NCBI RefSeq assembly: GCF_020463795.1
Contig: NZ_CP080025.1
Coordinates: forward strand, 623,001 to 687,000
Length of the DNA: 64,000 nt
Source of the DNA: Echinicola marina
GTDB taxonomy: Bacteria; Bacteroidota; Bacteroidia; Cytophagales; Cyclobacteriaceae
Direction: 5' to 3'
In this document: positions 1 through 8,838 of the stretch, in pieces
Layout: the number at the start of each line of letters is the position of its first letter
Numbering within the stretch: position 1 is the stretch's first letter
Program-made: the position numbers and the translations under genes
The notes under the pieces: generated by a model
Databases searched by the model: none
The model's input: the letters and a program-made list of their open reading frames with translations, nothing else
What the model was told of the DNA's origin: nothing

Positions 1-594
1 GACCCCGATACCGGAGATCCCTTGGGCTATCTGGACGGCGAACCCTCCGATGACTATAGAAGCATTATTACGGGAGCCACGCCCGAAAGCCTGATTTACC
101 ATGGGCCATCGAGGCCAAGCCATTTTGGTGCTCTTAGAAATGATTTCAGTTGGCAAGGCTGGAACCTGTCCTTTAATATCAGTTACCGCTTGGGCTATTA
201 TTACAGGAGGAACAGCGTGCGATATTCCACCGTACTCAATGCCCAAGGGGGACATGGGGATTTTGCCCTGCGTTGGCAAAACCCGGGGGATGAAACCTGT
301 ACCCATGTTCCTTCCATGCCGGGCAGGTTGAATGCCAATAGGGATAATTTCTATAGTTTTTCTTCGGTGCTGGTAGAGAAAGGGGATCATATTAGGCTAC
401 AGGACATCCGCTTGGGCTATACCTTTGACCAAAGGACATCGCCCAAACTGCCCTTCCAAAGAATGGGCCTATATGCCTATGCCAATAACCTGGGGATCAT
501 TTGGAAAGCGGCAAAAGATGACCCTTTGGATCCCGATTTCAGAACAGCAAAGCCACTTAAGAGCATTGCTCTGGGAGTGAAAATAGATTTCTAA
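1..594 (+). CDS. SusC/RagA-type TonB-dependent outer-membrane transporter, C-terminal part (5' end outside window)
   Basis: The reading frame is open from base 1 and ends at TAA 592-594, giving about 197 residues, so only the end of a roughly 1000-residue protein is seen. Aromatic-rich alternating strands (for example FSWQGWNLSFNISYRLGYYY) are typical of the last barrel strands of SusC proteins. The segment near YAYANNLGIIWK, followed by DPDF and a final ALGVKIDF strand ending in phenylalanine, matches the usual SusC C-terminus. SusC barrels import glycans or peptides across the outer membrane using TonB energy, with a SusD lipoprotein as lid. A SusD gene follows on the same strand at 1312. 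The substrate cannot be told from this fragment. Confidence 0.9.
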   Translation, partial: DPDTGDPLGYLDGEPSDDYRSIITGATPESLIYHGPSRPSHFGALRNDFSWQGWNLSFNISYRLGYYYRRNSVRYSTVLNAQGGHGDFALRWQNPGDETCTHVPSMPGRLNANRDNFYSFSSVLVEKGDHIRLQDIRLGYTFDQRTSPKLPFQRMGLYAYANNLGIIWKAAKDDPLDPDFRTAKPLKSIALGVKIDF

Positions 595-774
595 AGCACT
601 AAAGATATAGCTCCGTCCGCCCTAATCTATGTTTATTTTAAACCAGATTGATTATTAAAGGCAAATCTTGGTGGGCGGGGCTTACTTTAAGTAAAAAGTA
701 GCAAGATGATAGTAGTAAGACAGTATAAAGAAAAAAGAGGAAAGATTGAGTTCGGAGGCGAGAACATCTATTTC

Positions 775-890
775 TCCGTCACTGCGATCCGCACAAGCGG
801 AGTGGCAGTCCCGTTTTTGGAATAGGAGATTGCCACAGTCTCCGCCACGTCTGACGGCGTCAGACAGGGCAGGTCCTTCGCAATGACGGA
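775..890. repeat. Intergenic inverted-repeat element (REP/MITE-like)
   Basis: The ends TCCGTCACTGCGA (775-787) and TCGCAATGACGGA (878-890) are inverted copies with one mismatch. The interior is GC-richer than its surroundings and contains further short palindromes such as GTCTGACGGCGTCAGAC. Sequences of the type 'CGTCATTGCGAAGGA' are commonly dispersed in Bacteroidota intergenic DNA. Copy number in this genome is unknown. Confidence 0.6.
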
Positions 891-1106
891 AAAGGTTTGA
901 TCTCGCTCACGTGAACAAGTCTTGCTACTATGTACTAAATACTAGCTACTATCACAGAGTCCCTTACCGCGCAATTTCTTCATATGTGATCATACATCAT
1001 CTTGTATACAGCGGGAAATGTTTCCAGACGGGAAACCGGGACTCTTTTTAGAAGAAAGTAGCAAGATGATAGTAGCAAGATGGATAAAAGAGTAAATAAG
1101 AAAGAA

Positions 1107-1197
1107 TTTACCCCCTCCTAACCTCCCCCTGAAGGGGGAAGAACCGATTTTGGTTACGATATCAAGAAGTCCCCTTCAAGGGGGATTTAGGGGGTAA
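1107..1197. repeat. Imperfect inverted repeat with C-rich and G-rich arms
   Basis: The left arm around 1108-1139 (TTACCCCCT, then CCCCCTGAAGGGGGA) is mirrored by the right arm around 1170-1197 (CCCCTTCAAGGGGG, then AGGGGGTAA). Each half also holds its own small palindrome. It could form a long cruciform or RNA hairpin. Such CCCCCT/AGGGGG elements are common dispersed repeats; no coding role is seen. Confidence 0.6.
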
Positions 1198-1311
1198 TTA
1201 ATTGACATGGAAACCATAACAGCAATGACGGGTATGATACGGCCTAGAATCCGTAAACAAGTCTTTTGTCTTGCGTCTGGCGTCTAATATCTAACATAAA
1301 ATCTAACCAAA

Positions 1312-2670
1312 ATGAAAAACATAACTAACCCCATACTCACCATTATGATCATCAGCATCATTCATTTATTGTCTTCCTGTCAGGATTTTCTAGATGAAAA
1401 GCCCAGTACCGATTTGGTGGTTCCTGATAACCTCGAAGATATTCAAGCCCTATTGGACAATGAATATATCATGAACAGAAATTCCGATATGGGCGAGGTA
1501 GCCTCAGATGATTATTTTATCAGCAAGCAAGAATGGGAAAGCTGGAATGAGATTACCCGTAATGCCCATGTTTGGGCGGATATTATCTCTCCAACAGGCA
1601 GGTTTGTTTCTTGGAACGCCCTTTATGAACAGGTTTTTTATGCCAATGTAGCCCTGGAACAACTCGACGATATTGTGCCAGATTCGAATGAGCAAGTGGA
1701 CTGGGACCGTTTGAGGGGATCTGCTTTATTTTATCGTTCAAGTGCCTTTTACAATCTCCTTAGGATTTTTACCATGCCCTATCATCTGGTAAATCCTGAA
1801 TTGGGTATCCCTTTAAAATTAAGTGCTGATGTTAATAAACTGGTAAAAAGGTCTTCCATCGAAGATAGCTATGCCCAGGTAATTGGAGATTTGGAAGCGG
1901 CATTGGACTTATTGCCTTCAAGGGCGACCATTGCCACCAGACCTTCCAAGCAAGCGGTTTATGGGCTATTGGCAAGGGTTTATCTTTCTATGGGGGATTA
2001 TCAAAAAGTGTTTGATTACACTTCACTTGCACTTGAACTGGGAAATGAACTGATGGATTATACCAGTTTGGAACAGGGCAATACTTTTGGTTTCAAGAGG
2101 CTTAATGAGGAAGTGGTCTATTGCAGTTATTTTTCATCAGGCTCCATTGGTTATTCTTCTGATACTTTTATCCTTTCGGAAATCTATAAAAGTTATGCAG
2201 CCGGTGACCTAAGAAAGTCACTGTTCTTTACCCAACCTAATCAGGATGGCCATGTCAAATTCAGGGGAACCTATATGGGTAATCTTTATTTGTTTGATGG
2301 AGTGGCCACGGATGAACTTTTGCTAAACAGGGCGGAAGCGGCTGTAAGACTGGGCAATAATGAGCAGGCTTTGGAGAATCTGAACTATCTATTGGAACAC
2401 CGGTTTGAGGCTGGAAAGTTTGAACCTATAGCAGGGATTTCAGGGGAGGTTTTATTGGAGCGGATATTGGAAGAACGAAGAAAAGAATTGGTGTTTCGTG
2501 GATTGCGTTGGGAGGATTTGAGGAGACTGTCAGGTAGTCAATATGAAAAGACAGTCACGAGGGACTTGGATGGGGAAATCTACACTTTAGAACCAGGAAG
2601 TCCAAAATATGCCTATCCCATACCCATGGATGAATTGCAGCTGAATGATATGAAACAAAATCCAAGATAG
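1312..2670 (+). CDS. SusD/RagB family nutrient-binding outer-membrane lipoprotein
   Basis: The 452-residue product has a lipoprotein signal peptide with lipobox LLSSC followed by QDFLDEKPSTDL, the hallmark start of mature SusD proteins. The middle shows TPR-like helices (YGLLARVYLSMGDYQKVFDYT). The C-terminal SusD domain includes LLNRAEAAVRLGN and the conserved block ILEERRKELVFRGLRWEDLRR, and the protein ends with YPIPMDELQLND and NPR. It would sit on the cell surface and bind ligand over the SusC barrel encoded just upstream. At about 450 residues it is on the short side for the family. No degradative enzymes lie in view downstream, so the ligand is unknown. Confidence 0.95.
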   Translation: MKNITNPILTIMIISIIHLLSSCQDFLDEKPSTDLVVPDNLEDIQALLDNEYIMNRNSDMGEVASDDYFISKQEWESWNEITRNAHVWADIISPTGRFVSWNALYEQVFYANVALEQLDDIVPDSNEQVDWDRLRGSALFYRSSAFYNLLRIFTMPYHLVNPELGIPLKLSADVNKLVKRSSIEDSYAQVIGDLEAALDLLPSRATIATRPSKQAVYGLLARVYLSMGDYQKVFDYTSLALELGNELMDYTSLEQGNTFGFKRLNEEVVYCSYFSSGSIGYSSDTFILSEIYKSYAAGDLRKSLFFTQPNQDGHVKFRGTYMGNLYLFDGVATDELLLNRAEAAVRLGNNEQALENLNYLLEHRFEAGKFEPIAGISGEVLLERILEERRKELVFRGLRWEDLRRLSGSQYEKTVTRDLDGEIYTLEPGSPKYAYPIPMDELQLNDMKQNPR

Positions 2671-2702
2671 AAAAAAGCCAGGGGCATGGCCTCTGGCTTT
2701 TC
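2671..2702 (+). terminator. Rho-independent terminator after the SusD gene
   Basis: Directly after the TAG stop, AGCCAGGGG and CCTCTGGCT form a GC-rich stem with one mismatch around a short loop. It is flanked by A residues upstream and TTTTCT downstream. The position marks the end of the SusC/SusD transcription unit. Confidence 0.8.
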
Positions 2703-2723
2703 TAATTGAAATAGTTTTTAAAT

Positions 2724-2993
2724 TTAGATGGGCTTGAATTCGCCTTCCACTCTCGAGTCAGGAACCTCTTGTCCCAACTCATCCATTTCACGGGTACAGT
2801 CCGTATCGACCTCCGTATCACAATTGTAATCTACCCCCAATTCCTGATTGGTGATATCCTCCCAGGTATGGGTATTCGGGTTCAGGGCCTCTTTGGTTCC
2901 CTGCACATCCTCTGCTGAGAGGTTGATTGTCAACGCGGTCATGGCTGTCAGCACAAATGCCAACAACGGTATGTTATTAATTAACTTTTTCAT
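2724..2993 (-). CDS. Small exported protein, DUF6520-like
   Basis: An 89-residue protein starts MKKLINNIPLLAFVLTAMTALTINLSAED, a clear signal peptide with predicted cleavage near LSA-ED. The mature part is acidic and has two cysteines (NCDTEVDTDC) that could form a disulfide. Size, N-terminal pattern and the neighbouring MauE/DoxX-like gene resemble the Bacteroidota DUF6520 family of unknown function. The assignment is from pattern memory, not a search. It converges on the susD-like gene and shares the terminator region. Confidence 0.6.
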   Translation of the reverse strand: MKKLINNIPLLAFVLTAMTALTINLSAEDVQGTKEALNPNTHTWEDITNQELGVDYNCDTEVDTDCTREMDELGQEVPDSRVEGEFKPI

Positions 2994-3419
2994 TATTGAA
3001 AATGGGATTTTTAACTATCAAAATCCCCTAACGTTTAAACCCGATTTATGCATTGGGAATCGTAGTGATGTTTGATAGTGCAAGAAAATCAGTTAGTTTG
3101 GAGACGCAAGCGTAGCTCCGCTACGGTAGAGTCGAAAACTAAAGCGTAGCGACTGATTTTAAAGCAATTTCAAACTGCAACAGATATGCTAATGCATATT
3201 TCGGGTTATAGGTTGCTTTTTGCCTACTCTTTATAGGATTTTTGGCTTCCTCCTTTTACTGCCAGAGAAAAAGTAAATCTCACCTAACACCTTCTCCCGA
3301 GAGATTGGGCAGTATTTTCGTTGAGTTGTGTTTATTAGTTATTTAATAGTAATATGCTATTCAATACTCCTGCTCAGTAGTTCCATCAGTTGTCCTGCTA
3401 AATCCAGAGATCAGATCAT
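2994..3419. other. Intergenic region with a REP-like hairpin (3085-3160)
   Basis: No gene is seen. AAAATCAGT (3085-3093) pairs with ACTGATTTT (3152-3160). Inside lies a perfect short hairpin, CGTAGC-TCC-GCTACG at 3111-3125. This nested palindrome looks like a dispersed repeat more than a promoter. The rest is AT-rich and presumably holds the promoter of the small exported protein. Confidence 0.5.
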
Positions 3420-3872
3420 CTAACTCTCAACCTCCGTATTCATCATCAATCCTAACGTTCCGAGTAGGATAAAAGCCAAGTTGAACAATAAATGCTGAGA
3501 CCAACTCATGGATTCAATAAATCCTGCACAAGAGCAGGGCACCCTAGGAAATGCTCCCATCCACACAAGTCCTATATAAGTTGAAAAGACCGTCATCAGC
3601 AGTATGGATAGCAACAATCCCCACTTTTGCGTTTTCCTGAACAGTAAGAAAGGAACAAATAATAGTTCGAGGAAAACTATCAAAGGAGCCAGCTTCCTGG
3701 AAATCCCGACCGGAAGGGTCTGGTTCTGTATGGCATCTTGAAATTCTCCAAAACCTATCAGCTTTTCCAATCCTGTCATTGTCCATAAAACAACAAATGC
3801 AATCACTGCCGCCTGAAACACCAACCAGTTTATATTGATCTTCTTATTAGTTACCATCAAAACACCATCCAT
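3420..3872 (-). CDS. MauE/DoxX-like redox-associated integral membrane protein
   Basis: The 150-residue protein has four predicted membrane helices (WLVFQAAVIAFVVLWTMTGLEKL; LAPLIVFLELLFVPFLLF; WGLLLSILLMTVFSTYIGLVW; HLLFNLAFILLGTLGLM). A CxC pair in the motif PRVPCSCAGF precedes helix 4. This is the layout of the MauE/DoxX membrane family, which in Bacteroidota often carries a PCSC(G) motif and lies near small DUF6520 proteins. MauE is linked to disulfide handling in methylamine dehydrogenase maturation, but no mau genes are here. A role in thiol redox of exported proteins is inference. The second Met (residue 6) is an alternative start. Confidence 0.75.
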   Translation of the reverse strand: MDGVLMVTNKKININWLVFQAAVIAFVVLWTMTGLEKLIGFGEFQDAIQNQTLPVGISRKLAPLIVFLELLFVPFLLFRKTQKWGLLLSILLMTVFSTYIGLVWMGAFPRVPCSCAGFIESMSWSQHLLFNLAFILLGTLGLMMNTEVES

Positions 3873-4173
3873 CCTTTATGCATCTTCTTATTCGATTTAT
3901 TGCCCATAAAGTCTAAGGAAATCATTCCTAAACGTGGCCATCCAATTGACTTTGTATTTTTGAAGGTAAAACCTAAAACCGATCCTAAAAAAAAATTACA
4001 CCATTGATTTACAATCAATTACCACATAAATCTATTTTCTTGTTTAGAGGGTAAACCATCCCTAATTTGTATTTGAATATTTGAAGGGAAACCTCTCCCT
4101 TAGTATTTTGAATATGATTTACTGTTTTAATCCAACAGAAAGATGATGATTGTTTCACCTAATTGTTTGCATT

Positions 4174-4758
4174 ATGGGGAAGGTATTGAAGACCGAATTG
4201 CTGAAAGAAGCTTTTGACCATTTGATAAAATTACGTCCTGAGATATACAGAAACCTGAGGCCCTATCTTCAGGTCAGCACCTTTCAAAAAGGAGAAATCA
4301 TTCGTGAGCTGAATGAACCAGAACAATCCGCTCATTTTATTTATACCGGTACAGCTGCCCTGCTTTTTCCAGCCAAGAAAGGACGCGACTACCGAGTAAA
4401 GATTTTCATGGAAGGTACTGTGGCCGCTGATCTAAATGCCTATTTTGACCAATCCGATTCTCCTTTCTACCTAAGGGCACTGAGTTACGTTTCTTGCTTT
4501 TCATTGAAAAAAGAAGCAGAAATCGCACTTCTAAATGAAATGCCCGAAATCAGCCGCTTAAGTACCTTGATCAACAGGGAATTATTGGAAGAGACCTACA
4601 AATACCTAAAATCCTTTCAGCTTCCCATCGATGAGGGCTTCCCTTTTTTCTGGGAACAATACAAAGAAGAGAGGGCCTTTCTCTCCAAAAAAGACCTGGC
4701 TTTTATATTCAATACTTCCTCAGCCACTATCACCAAGTTGATCAATCAGCTTCCATAA
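4174..4758 (+). CDS. Crp/Fnr family transcriptional regulator
   Basis: From the ATG at 4174 the product has 194 residues; an in-frame TTG at 4150 would add eight and is less likely. The N-terminal half is a cyclic-nucleotide-binding-type beta barrel (VSTFQKGEIIRELNEPEQSA, then FIYTGTAALLF). A long helix follows and then a winged HTH (FLSKKDLAFIFNTSSATITKLINQL). The canonical cAMP-contact residues of Crp are not evident, so the ligand is unknown. Bacteroidota carry many such short regulators. It is transcribed away from the MauE-like gene, with about 300 bp of AT-rich promoter DNA between them. Confidence 0.85.
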   Translation: MGKVLKTELLKEAFDHLIKLRPEIYRNLRPYLQVSTFQKGEIIRELNEPEQSAHFIYTGTAALLFPAKKGRDYRVKIFMEGTVAADLNAYFDQSDSPFYLRALSYVSCFSLKKEAEIALLNEMPEISRLSTLINRELLEETYKYLKSFQLPIDEGFPFFWEQYKEERAFLSKKDLAFIFNTSSATITKLINQLP

Positions 4759-5608
4759 AGCAACACATGTAATGATTGAAGCGCCTCCCTACCTGATTAA
4801 AAGACAAATAATCTATTTCTAAAAATATCTATATTTCACAAAACAGGACTTCACTTATTGTCCTTTATCTCAAAAACAAAAAATCCGCCTTCGAAGGATT
4901 TTGCTCCCCTAGTACACTAGGAATCCAAGATGGGAATGGCGTCAGACAATCCTACATCTTGCTGGTGTCCAGAACGACACCCAATAACTCCTTCAAAACC
5001 TTGATAATTTCTCTTTGCAATAGCTCTCTTTTGCTTTTTGATGACCGTCAAGACCATACCTCCCCATTCACTCCTCTTGGATGCCAGCTAATAACGGGAA
5101 GGAATAAAGGTCAAGGGTGCTGACAGCAGGAAGCATTCATCTCGCCCTTGACCGTTTTCCTGACCGGAATATCTTTGCAGAAAGGGGAAGTGGATACCGA
5201 TGCAACAGTTATTAAAAACAGCAGATGATCCCCGTTTCTCCTATCCTAGTTTAACTGTTAAAGTTGACTATTTACAAGGATCGGCAACAACACATTTCAA
5301 CCATTATGGCCTAGATTTCCATCCATCAAAAGGCTGCGAGTCCCGAGCACCTTTCCCCCGACTTCGGAGGCTGAAAAGAGGGCTTTGTATACAAAACTAC
5401 ATCTTGCTATTGCTGAACTGCAATGCTAGATTTTTTTTTTGACGTGATTAAATTCTTCAGACTTGATCAGAGTAAAAAGAAAATTTATTTGAAGGGAATG
5501 TAAGAATCTATATAAATATTTTCAACTCTTTTCACCAATCAAAGACAATCCTATATAGGAAATTTTAGTTTTAAAATATATTATTCAGATAGCTAACTAT
5601 TGAAATAG
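4759..5608. other. Long intergenic region, no convincing gene
   Basis: In these 850 bases I find two hairpins. AAAATCC/GGATTTT at 4880-4902 may be a weak terminator for the Crp-type gene. A 9-bp perfect inverted repeat GGTCAAGGG/CCCTTGACC spans 5109-5153. An 80-codon + frame at 5200-5442 has no domain, no plausible start context and low-complexity ends, so I do not call it. Around 4960-5070 a short - frame looks protein-like (KSKRELLQREIIKVLKELLG) but lacks a start and may be a decayed fragment. Confidence 0.45.
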
Positions 5609-6976
5609 TCACAGCACACATATGGCAAAGGACTTCTTTTCTCCATCTATGATTTTGTATTTTCGTTCCAACTTTCTACAAAATTGTTGCATGATATATA
5701 AATCTTTTTTTCTGTTGATATCATCAAAAATAATTGGACATCTGACCTGTGAGAAAGCTGAAATATGGTTTAATATCCCCTCCCTGAGATGTCTTTCTGG
5801 TCCATCCACTAAAATAAACCCATAATCCTGGCTTGTGATAGCCTCAATAACTACCGTTCTTTTGTACCAGCCGTTTTCTATGGGAGCAAACTGAAGGGTA
5901 TGATTACTACCTCGTTTTATCAAATAATGTGGATTATTTTCCAAACTTATTACTTGAAAATATTTCAACAATGCTTCTGTGCCAGTTCCCGAACCAAATT
6001 CAAGTACTGCTTTAACAGAAGAGAATTCATTAATTAGGTACTTAAGCATCGTTTTTTCAATCGACCAACCACCTAGTGCATTCTTCTTGATCATTATTTC
6101 AGCCAATTTCTGGCAAAAACCTTGAAGGTATTTCATATCATAGATTCCTGTTTCTGAATTGCATACTAATAGTCGGTTTAGCCATTTTTCAGCGAGTGGC
6201 AATTCATGATCCTCTAGATAGGCTCCGACCAAAAGTTTCAGATGAAGCGAAAACTCCTCTTCAGAAAACAACATTCCTAATTCTTGTAACTGCCGCTCCC
6301 TTAATTGATTTGCCAGCAGTGTCTGTTCCTTCTTTCTGACAACGGATATATGACCTGGCCACAATCTATATTGCACAAGGTATTCTCCTATATTGGCCAC
6401 AGGATGTTTTTTCGCAACCCTGTAGGCAAAATCATAGTCTCCTGCATAGAGAAAATTTTCGTCATATCTATACCCATCATCTATTAAAGATTTACGGTAC
6501 ATGATGGTAGGTTGAGAAAGATAACAATCTCTCAATAAAGCGGTTTTTATCTCTTCATACCTTAGAGGTCTGTCAAGCTTTCCAATTATTTCCCCACGCC
6601 GATTGATCACTTCGGTTAGAGTACCAACACTCATCACCTCAGAATTAGCTTCCAAATAATCAGATTGGGTCTGAAGGCGCTTTGGCAAAGATACATCATC
6701 TGCGTCAGCCATGGCGATATATTTCCCCTTGGCTAAGTCAAGACCATAATTCCTGGCCACGTAGTTCCCTCTGTTTTCTTCAAATCGATGATAACGAATC
6801 CGAATATCAGAGATATTTCTAACTAGATTTTCTGTGTGATCTGTTGAGCCATCATCAATGACCAATAACTCAAAATCGCCCAAGCTTTGGGTTAGGATAC
6901 TTTTGATTGCCTTACTAATATATTGACCCGCATTATAGCATGGCATAATCACAGATACTAAAGGATTATTGTTCAT
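5609..6976 (-). CDS. Glycosyltransferase family 2 fused to a SAM-methyltransferase-like domain
   Basis: Residues 1-220 are a GT-A type glycosyltransferase. VSVIMPCYNAGQYISKAI opens it, VIDDGSTDHT is the nucleotide-binding strand, and YIAMADADDVSLPKR carries the DxD-like metal motif. A helical linker spans about 230-305. Residues 310-455 resemble a class I methyltransferase: AVLEFGSGTGTEALLKYF is the glycine-rich motif I, SLENNP may bind ribose, and FILVDGPE and CPIIFDDINR are later strands. GT2-methyltransferase fusions occur in surface-glycan and glycoprotein pathways. The gene stands apart from the main polysaccharide locus, so the acceptor is unknown. Confidence 0.8.
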   Translation of the reverse strand: MNNNPLVSVIMPCYNAGQYISKAIKSILTQSLGDFELLVIDDGSTDHTENLVRNISDIRIRYHRFEENRGNYVARNYGLDLAKGKYIAMADADDVSLPKRLQTQSDYLEANSEVMSVGTLTEVINRRGEIIGKLDRPLRYEEIKTALLRDCYLSQPTIMYRKSLIDDGYRYDENFLYAGDYDFAYRVAKKHPVANIGEYLVQYRLWPGHISVVRKKEQTLLANQLRERQLQELGMLFSEEEFSLHLKLLVGAYLEDHELPLAEKWLNRLLVCNSETGIYDMKYLQGFCQKLAEIMIKKNALGGWSIEKTMLKYLINEFSSVKAVLEFGSGTGTEALLKYFQVISLENNPHYLIKRGSNHTLQFAPIENGWYKRTVVIEAITSQDYGFILVDGPERHLREGILNHISAFSQVRCPIIFDDINRKKDLYIMQQFCRKLERKYKIIDGEKKSFAICVL

Positions 6977-7070
6977 TTTTTCCTTGCAATGATTTGGTTA
7001 TAATGAGCTCTATCTTGTCCCGTTACTGAAAATATAGCGTTAGGCGAAAAAGATTTTTTTTATTACCCTT

Positions 7071-8198
7071 CTATTTTTCATCGACTAAAGTAAGTCTCAC
7101 CAAATCCAACTTCTCATCAGAAGAAGGATAGAAAGGATTCATAAAGATACTACCATCGTGATAAAAGGGATTTCTTAAATAGTTAACTTCTTTGTTTGTT
7201 CCCAAATAATACTCACACAATTTTTCCCCTTGCAAAGTATAAGCCGTCATATAATTTCTGCTTAAAGCAGGGTCTTCCTCATTTATAGTAATGTGGTTCC
7301 GATAAACAATTTCGTTTTGACTATCATACAAAACATTCGAAAATATGGAAAGATATCGTCTTATTGGTATGGTTTTGTCAGCTATTGGAAGTTGATGATT
7401 GTTACCGTCTTCCACTTCTGCTTTAATTTTCCTTTTTTCTCCTGTCATTAAGTTGTACAAATAAATGTTTGATGAAAAGTAGAAATTGTAGACAAGCCAG
7501 TCACCGCTTACTGTATAGTTCGGGACTTCACTCGCTCCGTAAGATAGCCCCTTATCATAAATCAAATCCTCAGGGAAAGTAACAGGTAAAACTTTTATAT
7601 TAATCTCTTCACTTTCACTTAAAGATAATGTCGCGAACATGGGGAAATAGGGGTAATCCTCTCCTATGAAATAATTCTTCCTCAACACAGTCATCAAGTA
7701 TTCACCATTCCCTACTTGTACAGAAGAACCTTTGGTCCCTCCTACACGCAGATTATCTATAAATTCGACTTTTCCTTTTTTAAGTTCATCTTTTAGAAGA
7801 TCGTCTAGTGAAACACGATGTTTAACGTAGCCCTTGCCATCCACAACATAACAAAAACGGAATGATTCAATAAGATATCGATCTTCACTAATCATATAAG
7901 CCTTCCTTGGTATTGTATTGATTTCATCAGGGCCTTCTCCTCTTTTGAGAGGAATAATTTTTTCTAATCGAAAGTTGTTCAGATCCGTAATGATCAACTG
8001 ACGTTCATTATAGATAAACAAATGATAGAGCTTATCATCCACATTTACAACCGTAAAAGAAGCAAACATAGGACTTATAGTAACTGAACTAAGGTCTACT
8101 TCTATATCATTGCGCAAAAAAGTCATTGACACTTCTTTCTTTTCGTTCTGCGAAGAACAGGAAAAAAGTGCCAATGTTATGAATAAGATTAATTTCAT
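7071..8198 (-). CDS. Lipoprotein with a predicted beta-propeller (DUF4221 / 6-bladed propeller type)
   Basis: The 375-residue product begins MKLILFITLALFSCSSQNEK, a lipoprotein signal with Cys as first mature residue. The rest consists of repeated beta-rich blocks such as YHLFIYNERQLIITDLNNF, EKIIPLKRGEGPDEI and MTAYTLQGEKLCEYYLGT. This agrees with a beta-propeller of the Bacteroidota '6-bladed beta-propeller' or DUF4221 type. The function of these families is unknown. It follows the small cysteine-rich exported peptide by only 12 bp, so the two are almost certainly co-transcribed and may act together at the cell surface. Confidence 0.65.
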   Translation of the reverse strand: MKLILFITLALFSCSSQNEKKEVSMTFLRNDIEVDLSSVTISPMFASFTVVNVDDKLYHLFIYNERQLIITDLNNFRLEKIIPLKRGEGPDEINTIPRKAYMISEDRYLIESFRFCYVVDGKGYVKHRVSLDDLLKDELKKGKVEFIDNLRVGGTKGSSVQVGNGEYLMTVLRKNYFIGEDYPYFPMFATLSLSESEEINIKVLPVTFPEDLIYDKGLSYGASEVPNYTVSGDWLVYNFYFSSNIYLYNLMTGEKRKIKAEVEDGNNHQLPIADKTIPIRRYLSIFSNVLYDSQNEIVYRNHITINEEDPALSRNYMTAYTLQGEKLCEYYLGTNKEVNYLRNPFYHDGSIFMNPFYPSSDEKLDLVRLTLVDEK

Positions 8199-8210
8199 AA
8201 AATTATCCTC

Positions 8211-8492
8211 TTAATTGCAAGTGGCATTAACTCCATCATAATCACTGTAAAAATCGTATGTGCCTCCTTCACACACATCTGTTACTGAAAGGTAGCTGCC
8301 AGCGCAACAATTATTTGCCAAATCTTCATAGACCTCCAGAACATCATAAAAACCACATGCGTAGGTTGTCCCACCATCACAGCCGTATGGAGAAGCTTGT
8401 GCTTCAAAACAATTGAACAAACCAGACCCCACAGTCATCATGCTAGCAGCCATCACCACTCTAGGAATTACATTTTTCTTTTGATTTTTCAT
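8211..8492 (-). CDS. Small exported six-cysteine peptide
   Basis: The 93-residue protein has a basic N-terminus (MKNQKKNVIPR), a hydrophobic stretch and a cleavage site near EAQA-SPYG. The mature part of about 58 residues has six cysteines (YGC, YAC, NNCC, DVC, ATC), enough for three disulfides. It is acidic and rich in Tyr and Gly. I recognise no family. It precedes the lipoprotein gene by 12 bp. In Bacteroidota, propeller lipoproteins are often preceded by short exported peptides such as the NVEALA group; this is analogy of layout only, because the NVEALA motif is absent. Confidence 0.7.
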   Translation of the reverse strand: MKNQKKNVIPRVVMAASMMTVGSGLFNCFEAQASPYGCDGGTTYACGFYDVLEVYEDLANNCCAGSYLSVTDVCEGGTYDFYSDYDGVNATCN

Positions 8493-8838
8493 ATGAATTT
8501 TTGTTTTAGGTTAAAGAATGTTCTCGAACAATATATGCAAAAAGTGAGTATTGAAGGGAAACTACCCAATCATCCTCGTGAATAAAGGGAATTATTCCGT
8601 GAATATGGTTTTTCACTTCGTTAACCTAATTAAGTATCCTCTTCCTTTCCCCTGCAATTGGATCTGTTTCATGTCACTGGCATCAAACCGCAAACGTCAG
8701 CGAGAGCAAACCAAAATCAATAAATCAGGCAGGACTGGTCGTAAACTACCAGAAAAGACTGGAAACACTGTTCATCCAACTATATAATAAGTTTATCTGG
8801 AAAGGGCAAAGGAGTTTAGTTAATATTCTCTAGTCGAT
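8493..8838. other. Intergenic region upstream of the six-cysteine peptide
   Basis: These 346 bases presumably contain the promoter of the peptide-lipoprotein operon. A 78-codon + frame at 8551-8787 crosses it but has no recognisable domain and an improbable composition, so it is not called. Confidence 0.4.

Larger units (their letters stand above)
595..1311. other. Repeat-rich intergenic spacer between susC-like and susD-like genes
   Basis: No credible gene is seen in these 717 bases, which is unusually long for a SusC-SusD gap. A 21-bp direct repeat with core GTAGCAAGATGATAGTAG lies at 695-715 and 1055-1075. Two inverted-repeat elements (775-890 and 1107-1197) are listed separately. The spacer looks like a collection point for dispersed non-coding repeats. 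Confidence 0.7.

Noticed and set aside
5200-5442. 80-codon + strand frame
   Set aside because: It ends in a T-run-derived poly-Phe tail and lacks any protein-like pattern.
8551-8787. 78-codon + strand frame
   Set aside because: It lies in the promoter region of the divergent peptide operon, with no domain and basic low-complexity composition.
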